A stretch of 64,000 bases of DNA from Burkholderiales bacterium (GTDB lineage: Bacteria; Pseudomonadota; Gammaproteobacteria; Burkholderiales; SG8-39), in the NCBI GenBank assembly GCA_020848075.1, contig JADLAV010000052.1, forward strand, positions 62,001-126,000. Reading direction: 5' to 3'. Under the pieces are notes generated by a model. That model made no database searches and had not been told where the DNA came from. It worked only from the letters and a program-made list of their open reading frames with translations. The stretch's first letter is position 1. Each line of letters begins with the position of its first letter. Below, one piece after another: positions 42,404 to 52,661 of this stretch. The position numbers were made by a program, and so were the translations under genes.

Positions 42404-43776
42404 CGGGACGGGTTCCACGCCGGGGCGCGGATCGCGTCCCGCAGCGGGTCTACATCAAGACCTTCGGCTGCCAGATGAACGAGTACGACTCGGCCAAGAT
42501 GGCCGACGTGCTCGCGGCCGCCGAGGGGATCGAGCGGGCCGACCGCCCCGAGGACGCCGACCTGATCCTCTTCAACACCTGCTCGGTGCGCGAGAAGGCG
42601 CAGGAGAAGGTGTTCTCCGATCTCGGCACGGTGCAGCGCCTCAAGCGCGCCAAGCCCGGCCTGCTGATCGGCGTCGGCGGTTGCGTCGCGAGCCAGGAGG
42701 GCGCCGCCATCGTCGCGCGCGCGCCCTACGTGGACATCGTGTTCGGCCCGCAGACGCTGCATCGCCTGCCCGACCTGATCCGCGCGCGCCGCAGCGCCGG
42801 CGCGCCGCAGGTCGACGTGTCGTTTCCCGAGATCGAGAAGTTCGACCGCCTGCCCGCCCCGCGCGCCGAAGGCGCGACCGCATTCGTCTCGATCATGGAG
42901 GGCTGCAGCAAGTACTGCAGCTTCTGCGTCGTGCCCTACACGCGCGGCGAGGAGATCTCGCGCCCGTTCGAGGACGTGATCGCCGAGATCGCGGAGCTCG
43001 CCGAGGTCGGAGTGAAGGAGGTGACGCTCCTCGGGCAGAACGTGAACGCGTATCGCGGCCGATTGCCGGAGGACGGCACGGCGGGCGGCAGCAAGGCCGA
43101 TCTCGCGCTGCTGCTCGAGTACGTCGCCGAGATCCCGGGCATCGAGCGCATCCGCTTCACGACCTCACATCCCAAGGAGTTCACCCAGCGGCTGATCGAT
43201 GCCTACGCCCGGCTCGACAGGCTCGTCTCCCACGTGCACCTGCCGGTGCAGTCGGGCGCCGACCGGGTGCTCGCCGCGATGAAGCGCGGCTACACCAGCC
43301 TCGAGTACCGGTCGATCGTGCGACGGCTGCGCGCGGCGCGCCCGGACGTCTCGATCTCCTCGGACTTCATCGTCGGCTTTCCGGGCGAGACCGAGGCCGA
43401 TTTCGCGCGGACGCTCGCGCTGGTCGAGGAAGTCGGCTTCGATGCGTCCTACAGCTTCCTCTACAGCCCGCGGCCCGGCACACCCGCGGCCGAGCTCGCC
43501 GACACCACGCCACGCGCGGCGAAGCGCGAGCGTCTCGCGCGCCTGCAGGCGGCGCTCGAAGCACAGGCGCGCCGGATCAGCGCGGCGATGGTCGGCTCGT
43601 CGCAGCGCGTGCTGGTCGAGGGGGCGTCGCGGAAGGACGCGGCGGAGCTCGCGGGGCGCACCGCCAACAACCGCGTGGTGAACTTTCCGGGCGACGGTGG
43701 GCTCGTCGGCAGCTTCGTCGACGTTCGCATCGAAGCGGCGGCTCCGCACAGCCTGCGGGGGCGGCTCGCGCCTTGA
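42400..43776 (+). CDS. miaB: tRNA-2-methylthio-N6-dimethylallyladenosine synthase
   Basis: 458 aa radical-SAM methylthiotransferase. The N-terminal UPF0004 domain has its three cluster Cys ([29 protein letters not shown]). The radical-SAM motif is [15 protein letters not shown] (CxxxCxxC, about residue 170). A C-terminal TRAM domain (about 390-455) binds tRNA. It thiomethylates i6A37. Fe-S supply may involve ErpA. Start ATG 42400 overlaps the previous gene; the stop overlaps phoH. Confidence 0.96.
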   Translation: MTGRVPRRGADRVPQRVYIKTFGCQMNEYDSAKMADVLAAAEGIERADRPEDADLILFNTCSVREKAQEKVFSDLGTVQRLKRAKPGLLIGVGGCVASQEGAAIVARAPYVDIVFGPQTLHRLPDLIRARRSAGAPQVDVSFPEIEKFDRLPAPRAEGATAFVSIMEGCSKYCSFCVVPYTRGEEISRPFEDVIAEIAELAEVGVKEVTLLGQNVNAYRGRLPEDGTAGGSKADLALLLEYVAEIPGIERIRFTTSHPKEFTQRLIDAYARLDRLVSHVHLPVQSGADRVLAAMKRGYTSLEYRSIVRRLRAARPDVSISSDFIVGFPGETEADFARTLALVEEVGFDASYSFLYSPRPGTPAAELADTTPRAAKRERLARLQAALEAQARRISAAMVGSSQRVLVEGASRKDAAELAGRTANNRVVNFPGDGGLVGSFVDVRIEAAAPHSLRGRLAP

Positions 43777-44726
43777 AGCCGAAGCCCGTCGAAGTCCTGC
43801 TCGCGCCGGCCGACAACCAGCGCCTGGCAAACCTCTGCGGCGCGCTGGACGAGAACATCCGGCAGATCGAGACCGCGTTCGACGTGTCGATCGCGCGCCG
43901 CGGCGAGCGCTTCATGCTGCGCGGCGAGCCCGAGCAGACCTCGCGCGCCGCCGATCTGCTGCAGAAGTTCTACGCGGCGGCGAAGCGCGAGCTCACTATC
44001 GACGACATCCAGCTCGGCCTGGTCGAGGCGCAGCAGCCCGCGCTGCGGCACGACGACGGGGCGCCGGCGCTGCTCACGCGGCGCGCGGATCTGCACGGGC
44101 GCACGCCGCGCCAGCGCGACTATCTGCGGCACATCCTCGAGAACGACGTCACTTTCGCGATCGGGCCGGCGGGCACGGGCAAGACGTATCTCGCGGTGGC
44201 CTGCGCGGTCGACGCCCTGGAGCGCGATGCGGTGAAGCGGATCGTGCTCGTGCGGCCGGCCGTCGAGGCGGGCGAGCGCCTCGGCTTCCTGCCGGGCGAC
44301 CTCGCGCAGAAGGTCGATCCCTATCTGCGCCCGCTGTACGATGCGCTCTACGACCTGATGGGCTTCGACAAGGTCGGGCGGATGTTCGAGCGGGGCGCGA
44401 TCGAGCTCGCGCCGCTCGCCTACATGCGCGGTCGCACGCTGAACCACTCGTTCATCATCCTGGACGAGGCGCAGAACACCACGCCCGAGCAGATGAAGAT
44501 GTTCCTCACGCGCATCGGCTTCGGCACGAAAGCGGTGGTCACGGGCGACGTCACCCAGATCGACCTCGCGCGCGGCCAGAAGAGCGGGCTCGTGGAGGCG
44601 CGCAGCATCCTCGCCGGCGTGCGCGGCATCGCCTTCACCCAGTTCGAGTCGAGCGACGTCGTGCGCCATCCGCTGGTGGCGCGGATCGTGGACGCCTACG
44701 AGCGGCATGAGACCGGGCGCGAGTAG
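43773..44726 (+). CDS. phoH: PhoH-like ATPase
   Basis: 317 aa from TTG 43773, which overlaps the miaB stop (TTGA). Walker [14 protein letters not shown] (about residues 131-143), [22 protein letters not shown] and Walker [22 protein letters not shown] are the PhoH signature; an N-terminal KH-like segment (about 10-75) precedes. Probably an RNA-linked ATPase acting with YbeY, its partner in many bacteria and the next gene here. Confidence 0.93.
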   Translation: MKPKPVEVLLAPADNQRLANLCGALDENIRQIETAFDVSIARRGERFMLRGEPEQTSRAADLLQKFYAAAKRELTIDDIQLGLVEAQQPALRHDDGAPALLTRRADLHGRTPRQRDYLRHILENDVTFAIGPAGTGKTYLAVACAVDALERDAVKRIVLVRPAVEAGERLGFLPGDLAQKVDPYLRPLYDALYDLMGFDKVGRMFERGAIELAPLAYMRGRTLNHSFIILDEAQNTTPEQMKMFLTRIGFGTKAVVTGDVTQIDLARGQKSGLVEARSILAGVRGIAFTQFESSDVVRHPLVARIVDAYERHETGRE

Positions 44727-44808
44727 CGGCGAAGGCGCGAGACCTCGCCGCTCCCGCCGCCCGCGGGCCGAGCGCCACCGCAACGGGGCGCGGGGAGGAG
44801 GAGTACGA

Positions 44809-45231
44809 TTGGCCGTGCAGTACGCGGTGTCGCGCGCCGGCCTGCCGGGCCGGGTGAGCATCGAGCGGTGGGCGAGCGCCGCAGTCGGCGGACGCCGGGC
44901 GGCGGTGACGGTGCGCTTTGCCGGCGCAGCCGAAGCGCGCGCGCTGAACCGCGCATACCGCGGGGAGGATCACGCCACGAATGTGCTCGCTTTCCCGTAT
45001 CCCGGAGCAGCGCCCGGCCTGGCAGGCGACATCGTGCTCTGCGCGCCGATGGTCGCGCGCGAGGCGCGCGCTCAGGGCAAGGCGGTGCACGCGCACTACG
45101 CGCACCTGCTCGTGCATGGCCTCCTGCACCTCCGGGGCTATGATCACTTGCGGCCCAGGGACGCAGCCGTCATGGAGGCTTGCGAGACCCGGATCCTGCG
45201 GCGGCTGGGATTTCCGGATCCGTATCGGTGA
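44809..45231 (+). CDS. ybeY: Endoribonuclease YbeY
   Basis: 140 aa if started at TTG 44809, which has GGGAGGAGGAG 5 bases upstream; an in-frame ATG at 44707 would add 34 low-complexity residues overlapping phoH. The zinc site HLLVHGLLHLRGYDH (HGxxHxxGYDH) and TNVLAFPYP are intact. It processes 16S rRNA 3' ends and controls ribosome quality. Part of miaB-phoH-ybeY-corC-lnt. Confidence 0.93.
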   Translation: MAVQYAVSRAGLPGRVSIERWASAAVGGRRAAVTVRFAGAAEARALNRAYRGEDHATNVLAFPYPGAAPGLAGDIVLCAPMVAREARAQGKAVHAHYAHLLVHGLLHLRGYDHLRPRDAAVMEACETRILRRLGFPDPYR

Positions 45232-45233
45232 CG

Positions 45234-46082
45234 ATGGACGAGGGCAGTAGCAACAACCAGAAGCCGGGCTGGCTCGAGCGCGTGAGCGCGTTCCTCGTGC
45301 GCGCGCCCGAGGACCGCGAGCAGCTGATCCGCCTCCTGCACTCCGCCTACGAGCGGCACCTGCTCGACGCCGATGCGCTCTCGATGATCGAGGGTGCGCT
45401 CTCGGTCTCGGAGCTCAAGGTGCGCGACGTGATGGTGCCGCGCGCGCAGATGGACGTGCTCGACATCAACGACACGCCGGACCGGTTCGTGCCCCACGTC
45501 ATCGCCACGGCGCACTCGCGCTTCCCGGTGATCGACCGCAACCGCGACCACGTCATCGGCATCCTGCTCGCGAAGGATCTCCTGCGCTATTACGCCGGCG
45601 AAGAGGAGTTCAACGTCCGCGAGATGCTCCGCCCGGCGGTGTTCGTCCCGGAATCGAAGCCGCTGAACGCGCTCCTGCGGGACTTCCGGGCGACCCGCAA
45701 CCACATCGCGATCGTGGTGGACGAGTACGGCGGCGTCGCCGGTCTCGTCACGATCGAGGACGTGCTCGAGCAGATCGTGGGCGAGATCGAGGACGAGTAC
45801 GACTTCGACGAGGTCGAGGACAACATCGTGCGCGAGAAGAGCGGCCGCTGGCGGGTGAAGGCGCAGACCGAGATCGCCGACTTCAACACAAACTTCGGCA
45901 CGCGCTTCCCGGACGAGGAGCACGACACGATCGGCGGGCTGGTGATCAGCCAGTTCGGCCGCCTGCCGAAGCGCGGCGAGACGGTGGTCGCGGGGGGGCT
46001 GCGGTTCCAGGTGCTGCGCGCGGACTCGCGCCGGCTCTACGCGCTGCGGGTCGAGCGCGTATCGGAGCCCGCGTCGGCTTGA
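45234..46082 (+). CDS. corC: CorC/HlyC-type CBS-domain protein
   Basis: 282 aa from ATG 45234 (2 bases after ybeY). Tandem CBS domains (about residues 65-190: VRDVMVPRAQMDVLDIN, FPVIDRNRDHVIGILLAKDLL, IAIVVDEYGGVAGLVTIEDVL) and a C-terminal CorC/HlyC transporter-associated domain (about 205-280). It lacks membrane helices, like CorC proteins linked to Mg2+/Co2+ efflux. Position before lnt is conserved. Confidence 0.94.
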   Translation: MDEGSSNNQKPGWLERVSAFLVRAPEDREQLIRLLHSAYERHLLDADALSMIEGALSVSELKVRDVMVPRAQMDVLDINDTPDRFVPHVIATAHSRFPVIDRNRDHVIGILLAKDLLRYYAGEEEFNVREMLRPAVFVPESKPLNALLRDFRATRNHIAIVVDEYGGVAGLVTIEDVLEQIVGEIEDEYDFDEVEDNIVREKSGRWRVKAQTEIADFNTNFGTRFPDEEHDTIGGLVISQFGRLPKRGETVVAGGLRFQVLRADSRRLYALRVERVSEPASA

Positions 46083-47596
46083 GGACGCGCGGCGCACGCG
46101 CTCGCGCGCTCGTGGCGGCTGCGGCCGGCGCGGCCGCAGTGGCCGGCTTCGGCGACTGGCCGCTCTTCTATCTGCCGATCGCCTCGGTCGCGGTGCTCGT
46201 CTGGCTGTGGCTGCGCGCGGAGCGGCCCCGCGAGGCCGCGGCGCTCGGGTTCGCGTACGGCGCCGGGCTCTTTCTCGTCGGCGTGAGCTGGGTCTACGTC
46301 AGCCTGCACGACTTCGGCATGATGCCGGCGCCGCTCGCGGCGCTCGCGACCGTCTTCTTCTGCGGCTATCTCGCGCTCTTTCCGGCGGCGGTCGGCTATG
46401 CGCAGGCGCGGATCGGCGGGAAGCCCGGGCCGCGCGCGCTGCTCCTCATCCCCGGGCTGTGGACGCTCGCGGAGTGGGTGCGCGCCTGGCTCCTCACCGG
46501 GTTCCCGTGGCTCACGCTCGGCTACTCGCAGCTCGACGGGCCGCTCGCGGGCTTCGCCCCGGCGCTCGGCGTGTTCGGCATGTCGTTCGCGGCGGCGATC
46601 GCGGCCGGCGCCGTCGCCCTGCTCGCATCGCGCGGCGCGCGGCGCGGCGTGGCGCTCGGCGCATTGCTCGCCGTCGGGCTCGCGGGCGCGTGGCTCGAAC
46701 GCGAAACCTGGACGCACCCGGTCGGCGAGCCGGTGACGGTCAGCCTGCTGCAGGGAAACATCCCGCAGTCGCTCAAGTTCGTGCCCGGACGCTACGAGAG
46801 CACGCTCGCCACCTATGCGGCGCTCGCCGACGCGAGCGAAGCGAAGCTCGTGGTGATGCCCGAGACGGCGATCCCGCGCTTTCTGGATCTCGTCGCGCCG
46901 GCCTACATCGAGCGCCTGCGCTCGGCGGCGGCCAGCCGCCACGCAGACGTCCTCGTCGGCGTGCCGCTGCGCGCGCCGCCCGACCGGTACTACAACGCGG
47001 TGGTGAGCCTGGGTGCATCGCCCGAGCAGACCTACGCGAAGTCGCACCTCGTGCCGTTCGGCGAGTTCATTCCGCCGGGCTTCGGCTGGATTCCTTCGGT
47101 CCTCCATATCCCGCTCGCCGACTTCTCGCGCGGCGGCCCGGACCAACGCCCGCTCGCTGTCGCCGGGCAGCGCGTCGCGATGAACGTGTGCTACGAGGAT
47201 GCGTTCGGCGCGGAGATCATCCGCCAGCTCCCCGAGGCGACGCTGCTCGCCAACGTGAGCAACGTCGCCTGGTTCGGCGACTCGCTCGCGCCCGCCCAGC
47301 ACCTGCGCATCTCGCGCACGCGGGCGCTCGAGACCGGGCGCGTGATGCTCCGCGCCACCAACACCGGCGTGACCGCGATCATCGGCGCGCGCGGCGAGGT
47401 GGAGGCACGACTGCCGTCCTTCACCGAAGGCCGGCTCGATGGGCAGGTCCAGGGATACGCCGGCGCGACACCCTACGTGCGGACCGGAAATCCTCCGGTC
47501 GTCCTCCTCGCTCTCGCATCGGCGGCGGCCGCGGCGTGGGGCGCGCGGCGCGCCGCGCGCCGCGCCGCGGGCGACCGAGCGCGCGCGGGCCTGTAG
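46079..47596 (+). CDS. lnt: Apolipoprotein N-acyltransferase
   Basis: 505 aa from TTG 46079 overlapping the corC stop (TTGA). About six N-terminal membrane helices are followed by a periplasmic nitrilase-like domain (about 220-470). The catalytic triad is visible: Glu in VVMPETAIP, Lys in YAKSHLVPFGEF and Cys in AMNVCYEDAFG. It adds the third acyl chain to lipoproteins such as MltA. A last helix (about 475-492) anchors the C-terminus. Confidence 0.95.
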   Translation: MRTRGARARALVAAAAGAAAVAGFGDWPLFYLPIASVAVLVWLWLRAERPREAAALGFAYGAGLFLVGVSWVYVSLHDFGMMPAPLAALATVFFCGYLALFPAAVGYAQARIGGKPGPRALLLIPGLWTLAEWVRAWLLTGFPWLTLGYSQLDGPLAGFAPALGVFGMSFAAAIAAGAVALLASRGARRGVALGALLAVGLAGAWLERETWTHPVGEPVTVSLLQGNIPQSLKFVPGRYESTLATYAALADASEAKLVVMPETAIPRFLDLVAPAYIERLRSAAASRHADVLVGVPLRAPPDRYYNAVVSLGASPEQTYAKSHLVPFGEFIPPGFGWIPSVLHIPLADFSRGGPDQRPLAVAGQRVAMNVCYEDAFGAEIIRQLPEATLLANVSNVAWFGDSLAPAQHLRISRTRALETGRVMLRATNTGVTAIIGARGEVEARLPSFTEGRLDGQVQGYAGATPYVRTGNPPVVLLALASAAAAAWGARRAARRAAGDRARAGL

Positions 47597-47648
47597 AATT
47601 GCGGGGCGTTCGCAGTAAGCCGGACGCGAGAGAGTAGCGCTCCGCGCG

Positions 47649-48518
47649 ATGCCGACCTTCCAGGACATCATCCTCCGGCTCCAGACGTTCTGGAGCGAGC
47701 GCGGCTGCGTGTTGCTGCAGCCCTACGACATGGAGGTCGGGGCCGGAACGTTCCACACCGCCACGTTCCTGCGCGCGATCGGGCCGGAGCCCTGGAACGC
47801 GGCCTACGTACAGCCGTCGCGCAGGCCGAAGGACGGCCGCTACGGCGACAACCCCAACCGGCTGCAGCACTATTACCAGTACCAGGTGGTGCTGAAGCCC
47901 TCGCCGGACGACATCCAGGAGCGGTACCTCGACTCGCTCCGCGCGCTCGGCATCGACACCGCGACCCACGACATCCGCTTCGTCGAAGACGACTGGGAGT
48001 CGCCGACGCTCGGCGCATGGGGCCTCGGCTGGGAGGTGTGGCTCGACGGCATGGAGGTGACGCAGTTCACCTACTTCCAGGAGGTCGGCAGCCTGCCGTG
48101 CCGCCCCGTGCTCGGCGAGATCACCTACGGGCTCGAGCGCCTCGCCATGTACCTGCAGGGCGTGGAGAACGTGTTCGATCTCGTGTGGACGCCGGGCGTG
48201 ACCTACGGCGACGTCTTTCACCAGAACGAGGTGGAGCAGTCGAAGTACAACTTCGAGCTCGCGAACGCGCCGTGGCTGCTCGAGCTCTTCGGCGCGCTCG
48301 AGTCCGAAGCGAAGCGGCTGCTCGGGGCCGGCCTGGCGCTGCCCGGATACGAGATGGTCATGAAGTGCTCGCACACCTTCAACCTGCTCGACGCGCGCGG
48401 CGCGATCTCCACCACCGAGCGCGCCGCCTACATCGGGCGGATGCGTGCGCTCGCGCGCGAGGTCGCGCAGGCGTACTACGCTTCGCGCGAAGCGCTCGGG
48501 TTTCCGCTGGTGAAATGA
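47649..48518 (+). CDS. glyQ: Glycine--tRNA ligase alpha subunit
   Basis: 289 aa class II synthetase catalytic subunit. [40 protein letters not shown] and [20 protein letters not shown] are diagnostic. Works as alpha2beta2 with GlyS. A TAGAAT near 47595 may be a -10 for a promoter inside the operon. Confidence 0.97.
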   Translation: MPTFQDIILRLQTFWSERGCVLLQPYDMEVGAGTFHTATFLRAIGPEPWNAAYVQPSRRPKDGRYGDNPNRLQHYYQYQVVLKPSPDDIQERYLDSLRALGIDTATHDIRFVEDDWESPTLGAWGLGWEVWLDGMEVTQFTYFQEVGSLPCRPVLGEITYGLERLAMYLQGVENVFDLVWTPGVTYGDVFHQNEVEQSKYNFELANAPWLLELFGALESEAKRLLGAGLALPGYEMVMKCSHTFNLLDARGAISTTERAAYIGRMRALAREVAQAYYASREALGFPLVK

Positions 48519-50587
48519 CCGCCGCCCTCCTCGTCGAGCTCCTCACCGAGGAGCTCCCGCCGAAGGCGCTGCGAAGCCTCTCGGGCGCGTTCGCCGAGAC
48601 GCTCGCCAGAGCACTGCGAAACGACGGCTTCGCGCCGGCCGACGCGGCGGTCGCCGCTTTCGCCACGCCGCGCCGGCTCGCGGTGCTGATCGAGCGGGTG
48701 GCGTCGCGGGCCCCGGACACGCCCCAGACCATGCTCGGGCCGGCGGTGAGCGCAGGCCTCGATCAAAACGGCGCGCCGACACCGGCGCTGCTCGGCTTCG
48801 CGAGGAAGCAGGGGGTCGCGGTCGGGGAGCTCGTGCGGGTGCAGGGCGCGAAGGGCGAGCAGTTCGCGCACCGGACGGTCGTGGCGGGCGGAATTCTCGA
48901 CGACGCGCTCGGCCGCCAGGTCGCCGACGCCCTGCGCAAGCTGCCGGCGCCGAAGATCATGCGCTGGGGCGCGGGCGAGGCGGAGTTCGTGCGTCCGGCG
49001 CACGGGCTCGTCATACTGCACGGCGAGCGTGTCGTTCCCGGCGAGGTGCTCGGGCTCGAGAGCGGTCGCACGACGCGCGGACACCGGTTTCTTGCCGCCG
49101 GCGAGATCGCGATTCGCCGCGCCGAGGACTATGAACGCGATCTGGAGGACAAGGGCCGCGTGATCGCGAGCTTCGAGCGCCGCCGCGCCCGGATCGAGGC
49201 GCTCCTGCGCGAGCACGCCGGCGGCGCGAGCGTCGCTGCGGACGGCGCCCTCGTCGACGAGGTCACCGCGCTCGTCGAATGGCCGGCCGTGTACGATGGC
49301 CACTTCGCGAAGGCCTTCCTGGAGGTGCCCCAGGAATGCCTGATGCTCACCATGCGGCAGAACCAGAAGTACTTCCCGCTGATCGACGGCCAGGGGCGGC
49401 TCCTCAACCGCTTCCTGCTCGTATCGAACATGGAAACGCCGCAACCGCATCACATCATCCGCGGCAACGAGCGCGTCCTGCGCGCGCGGCTCGCGGACGC
49501 GAAGTTCTTCTACGACCAGGACCGCCGGCAACGCCTCGAGGACCGCGTGCCACGGCTCGCGTCAGTGGTCTACCACCACAAGCTCGGGAGCCAGCTCGCG
49601 CGCGTCGAGCGGCTCGAGCGGCTGGCGGGCGCGATTGCGTTGAAGCTCGGCGCGGAAGCCGGGCTCGCCGGCCGCGCGGCGCGGCTCGCGAAAGCGGATC
49701 TCCTCACCGGGATGGTCGGGGAGTTTCCGGAGCTGCAGGGAGTCATGGGCATGCACTACGCGCGCCACGACGGCGAGCCGGAGGCGGTGGCGCGCGCAAT
49801 CGAGGCGCATTACCGCCCGCGCTTCGCCGGCGATGCGCTGCCCGACGACGCGATCGGCGACGCGGTGGCGCTTGCCGACAAGCTCGACACGCTCGCCGGC
49901 ATCTGGGGCATCGGGCTGCAGCCCACCGGCGACAAGGACCCGTTCGCGCTGCGCCGCGCCGCGCTCGGCCTGCTGCGGATCCTGGTCGAGCACGTGCGGC
50001 CGCTCGACTGCGTGGCGCTGCTCGCCCTCGCGCGCGGCGGCTACGGCGCGACGCGGCTCGCCGGCGACACGGTCGAGCGCCTGCACGACTTCATCCTCGA
50101 CCGCTTGCGCTCCTACCTGCGCGAGCGCGAGTTCGCGCCCGACGAGATCGAGGCGGTGGTCGGGCAGCGCCCGAACCGCATGGATCTCGTCCTGCCGCGC
50201 CTCGAAGCCGTGCGCGCGTTCCGCCGCCTGCCGGAGGCGGAGAGCCTCGCCGCGGCCAACAAGCGGATCCGGAACATCCTGACGAAGTCGCCGCCGCCGA
50301 GCGGGGATCGGTTCGACGACCGGCTGCTCCGCGAGAGCGCGGAGCGATCGCTGCACGAGGCCTCGGAGAAGGTGGAGGCAATCGCCCGCGGCCATCGCGA
50401 GCGCGGCGAGTACGCCGCGGCGCTGATCGCTCTCGCGGCGCTCAAGGATCCGGTCGATGCCTTCTTCGACAAGGTCCTGGTGAACGCCCCGCAGGCGGAG
50501 CTCCGCAACAACCGCCTGCTGCTCCTGATGCGCCTCGACGGGGCGATGAACGAGGTGGCGGACATCTCCAAGCTCGCGCCCGCCTAG
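48515..50587 (+). CDS. glyS: Glycine--tRNA ligase beta subunit
   Basis: 690 aa from ATG 48515 overlapping glyQ (ATGA). N-terminal [18 protein letters not shown], middle [35 protein letters not shown], and a C-terminal DALR-type anticodon-binding domain ([20 protein letters not shown]). It recognises tRNA-Gly. Length fits the family (about 690). Confidence 0.97.
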   Translation: MTAALLVELLTEELPPKALRSLSGAFAETLARALRNDGFAPADAAVAAFATPRRLAVLIERVASRAPDTPQTMLGPAVSAGLDQNGAPTPALLGFARKQGVAVGELVRVQGAKGEQFAHRTVVAGGILDDALGRQVADALRKLPAPKIMRWGAGEAEFVRPAHGLVILHGERVVPGEVLGLESGRTTRGHRFLAAGEIAIRRAEDYERDLEDKGRVIASFERRRARIEALLREHAGGASVAADGALVDEVTALVEWPAVYDGHFAKAFLEVPQECLMLTMRQNQKYFPLIDGQGRLLNRFLLVSNMETPQPHHIIRGNERVLRARLADAKFFYDQDRRQRLEDRVPRLASVVYHHKLGSQLARVERLERLAGAIALKLGAEAGLAGRAARLAKADLLTGMVGEFPELQGVMGMHYARHDGEPEAVARAIEAHYRPRFAGDALPDDAIGDAVALADKLDTLAGIWGIGLQPTGDKDPFALRRAALGLLRILVEHVRPLDCVALLALARGGYGATRLAGDTVERLHDFILDRLRSYLREREFAPDEIEAVVGQRPNRMDLVLPRLEAVRAFRRLPEAESLAAANKRIRNILTKSPPPSGDRFDDRLLRESAERSLHEASEKVEAIARGHRERGEYAAALIALAALKDPVDAFFDKVLVNAPQAELRNNRLLLLMRLDGAMNEVADISKLAPA

Positions 50588-50640
50588 CGCGCGCAAGCCC
50601 GGCGAGCGAAACGCGAGAAACGAAGCGCGAGAAGCGAAAC

Positions 50641-51174
50641 GTGAAGCTGATCATTCTCGACCGCGACGGCGTGATCAATCACGACAGCGCGCAGTTCGTG
50701 AAGACGCCGGACGAGTGGCGCCCGATTCCCGGCGCGCTGGAGGCGATCGCGCGGCTGACGCAGGCGGGCTACCGCGTGGTGATCGCGACCAACCAGTCCG
50801 GGATCGGTCGCGGGCTCTTCGACATGGCCGCGCTGAACGCGATCAACAACAAGATGGTCAAGGCGGTGACCCAGGCGGGCGGGCGGATCGAGGCGATCTT
50901 CTACTGCCCCGATACCGCCGAATCGAGCTCCCGGTTCAGGAAGCCGGCGCCGGGAATGCTGGTCGAGATCGGGGAGCGCTTCAACACTTCGCTCGAGAAC
51001 GTGCCGGCGGTCGGGGACAGTCTTCGCGACCTGCAGGCGGCCGACGCGGTTGGCGCCGAGCCGATCCTGGTGCTGAGCGGCAAGGGTGCCGCCACCCGTC
51101 AAGCGGGCGGCCTGCCGCAGCGCACGCGCGTTTTCGACGATCTCGCAGCAGTGGCGCAGGAGCTCGTCCGATGA
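50641..51174 (+). CDS. gmhB: D-glycero-beta-D-manno-heptose 1,7-bisphosphate phosphatase (atypical metal site)
   Basis: 177 aa from GTG 50641. HAD motif I IILDRDGVINHDS, motif II ATNQSGIGRG, motif III RKPAPGM and motif IV GDSLRDLQAADAVGAEPILV support the call. It removes the C7 phosphate in ADP-heptose synthesis for LPS core. The family's structural zinc loop (CPHx...CxC) is altered: YCPDTAESSSRFRKPAPGM keeps only the first Cys, with His to Asp and both later Cys lost. Its activity is therefore less certain, or it is the zinc-free form. Preceded by a purine-rich repeat spacer; the stop overlaps plsC. Confidence 0.88.
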   Translation: MKLIILDRDGVINHDSAQFVKTPDEWRPIPGALEAIARLTQAGYRVVIATNQSGIGRGLFDMAALNAINNKMVKAVTQAGGRIEAIFYCPDTAESSSRFRKPAPGMLVEIGERFNTSLENVPAVGDSLRDLQAADAVGAEPILVLSGKGAATRQAGGLPQRTRVFDDLAAVAQELVR

Positions 51175-51929
51175 TGGTCGCCGTCCGCTCGGCACTCTAT
51201 CTCCTCATCCTGCTCGCCGTGGTGATTCCCTATTCCGGGCTGGTCCTCGCGACCGCTCCCCTGCCCCGCCACGCCCGGTGGCAGGTGATCGCAGGATGGC
51301 CGCGCTTCGCCCTCTGGCTCGCCGAGCGGCTGCTGCGCATCCGCTACGAGGTGCGCGGGCGCGAGCACATCCCCGCCGCGCCGGCGGTGATTCTCTCCAA
51401 GCATCAGTCGGCCTGGGAGACGATCGCCTATACGTCGATCTTCCCGCCGCACGTCTACGTCCTGAAGCGCGAGCTGCTGTGGCTGCCGTTTCTCGGCTGG
51501 GGGCTCGCGCTGATGAGCCCGATCGCCATCAATCGCGCGCACGGCAAGCAGGCGATGCGGCGCATGATCGAGGTCGGCGGCGAGCGGCTGCGGCAGGGCT
51601 TCTCCATCATGGTGTATCCCGAGGGCACGCGGACCCCGGTGGGCCGGCGCGGGGCGTACAAGCTGGGCGGCGCAGTCGTAGCCGCGCAGAACGGCGCACT
51701 GGCCGTGCCGGTCGCGCACAACGCCGGGCTTCTCTGGCCGCGCAACTCCTTCCTCAAGCATCCCGGCACGGTCACCGTGGTGATCGGCGAGCCGATCGTC
51801 ACGACCGGGCTCGCGCCCGAGGAGGTGATGCGCCGGGCCGAGGAGTGGATCGAAAGCGAGGTATCGAAGCTCACGCTGGCGGCGGGCGGCCGCGAAGCAC
51901 ATGCAGCTCGAACTGCCGTTCCTGGTTGA
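51171..51929 (+). CDS. plsC: 1-acyl-sn-glycerol-3-phosphate acyltransferase
   Basis: 252 aa with an N-terminal membrane anchor (about 8-28). Acyltransferase block I reads SKHQSAWETIAYTS, that is H(X)4E instead of the common H(X)4D. Block II is FLGWGLALMSPIAINR, block III MVYPEGTRTPVG and block IV ALAVPVAHNAG. It makes phosphatidic acid. The C-terminus overlaps the next gene by 29 bases. Confidence 0.92.
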   Translation: MMVAVRSALYLLILLAVVIPYSGLVLATAPLPRHARWQVIAGWPRFALWLAERLLRIRYEVRGREHIPAAPAVILSKHQSAWETIAYTSIFPPHVYVLKRELLWLPFLGWGLALMSPIAINRAHGKQAMRRMIEVGGERLRQGFSIMVYPEGTRTPVGRRGAYKLGGAVVAAQNGALAVPVAHNAGLLWPRNSFLKHPGTVTVVIGEPIVTTGLAPEEVMRRAEEWIESEVSKLTLAAGGREAHAARTAVPG

Positions 51930-52650
51930 CCCGCCCGCGCGCGCGGACCGACGCACCCGGCACGTCCAGCTCGGCGGACGCGTCGTTCCCTACCGCTTCC
52001 GGCGAGCGCGGCGCCGCACGATCGGCATCGCCGTCGACGAGGAAGGCCTGCAAGCCGCCGCACCCCGCTGGGCCACGATCGCCGAGGTCGAGGCCTTCAT
52101 CCGCGAGAAGCAGGCATGGGTGCTGCGCAAGCTCGAGGAGGCGCGCGCGTCGCGACGCCCCACGCTCGTCTGGGGCGAAGGCGTTCGCATTGCGTATCTC
52201 GGCGGCGAAGTCGCGGTCTTCGGCGCCGCGCCCGGCGAGGCCTCACGACTCGCCGGCACGCATCTGCTGCTCGCGACCCCCGGCGCCGCGCACGCCGCAT
52301 GCTTGCGCGAGGCGGCGCTCGGCTGGCTGCGCGGCGCGGCGCTCGCGCTCTTTCGCAGCCGCGTCGCGAGCATCGCGCCGGAAATCGGGGTCGAGGCGAG
52401 GCGCGTCTCCCTTTCCAACGCGCGCACGCAGTGGGGCTCATGCTCGGCGGATGGCCGGATGCGCCTCTCCTGGCGACTGATTCACGTTCGCCCCGCGCTG
52501 ATCGACTACGTCGTGGTGCACGAGCTCGCGCACCTGCGCCATATGAACCACTCGGAGCGCTTCTGGCGCGTCGTGGAGGCAGCCTGTCCGGATTACCTCA
52601 CCGCGCGCCGCGAGCTGCGCGACCTCTCCCACGCACTTCCCGAACTTTGA
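51901..52650 (+). CDS. YgjP-like metallopeptidase-domain protein (DUF45/SprT-like)
   Basis: 249 aa. C-terminal zinc motif [18 protein letters not shown] (HELAH plus a downstream His, about residues 207-224) and [18 protein letters not shown] are the M48-like YgjP signature; the N-terminal half is a beta-rich arm ([16 protein letters not shown]). Role uncertain; thought to be a cytosolic protease-like protein. It overlaps plsC, so it is co-translated in the operon. Confidence 0.88.
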   Translation: MQLELPFLVDPPARADRRTRHVQLGGRVVPYRFRRARRRTIGIAVDEEGLQAAAPRWATIAEVEAFIREKQAWVLRKLEEARASRRPTLVWGEGVRIAYLGGEVAVFGAAPGEASRLAGTHLLLATPGAAHAACLREAALGWLRGAALALFRSRVASIAPEIGVEARRVSLSNARTQWGSCSADGRMRLSWRLIHVRPALIDYVVVHELAHLRHMNHSERFWRVVEAACPDYLTARRELRDLSHALPEL

Positions 52651-52661
52651 GCGAGATCGCC

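Noticed and set aside
46037..47671. 544-codon minus-strand frame opposite lnt
   Set aside because: Antisense frame with no motif; lnt shows its catalytic triad.
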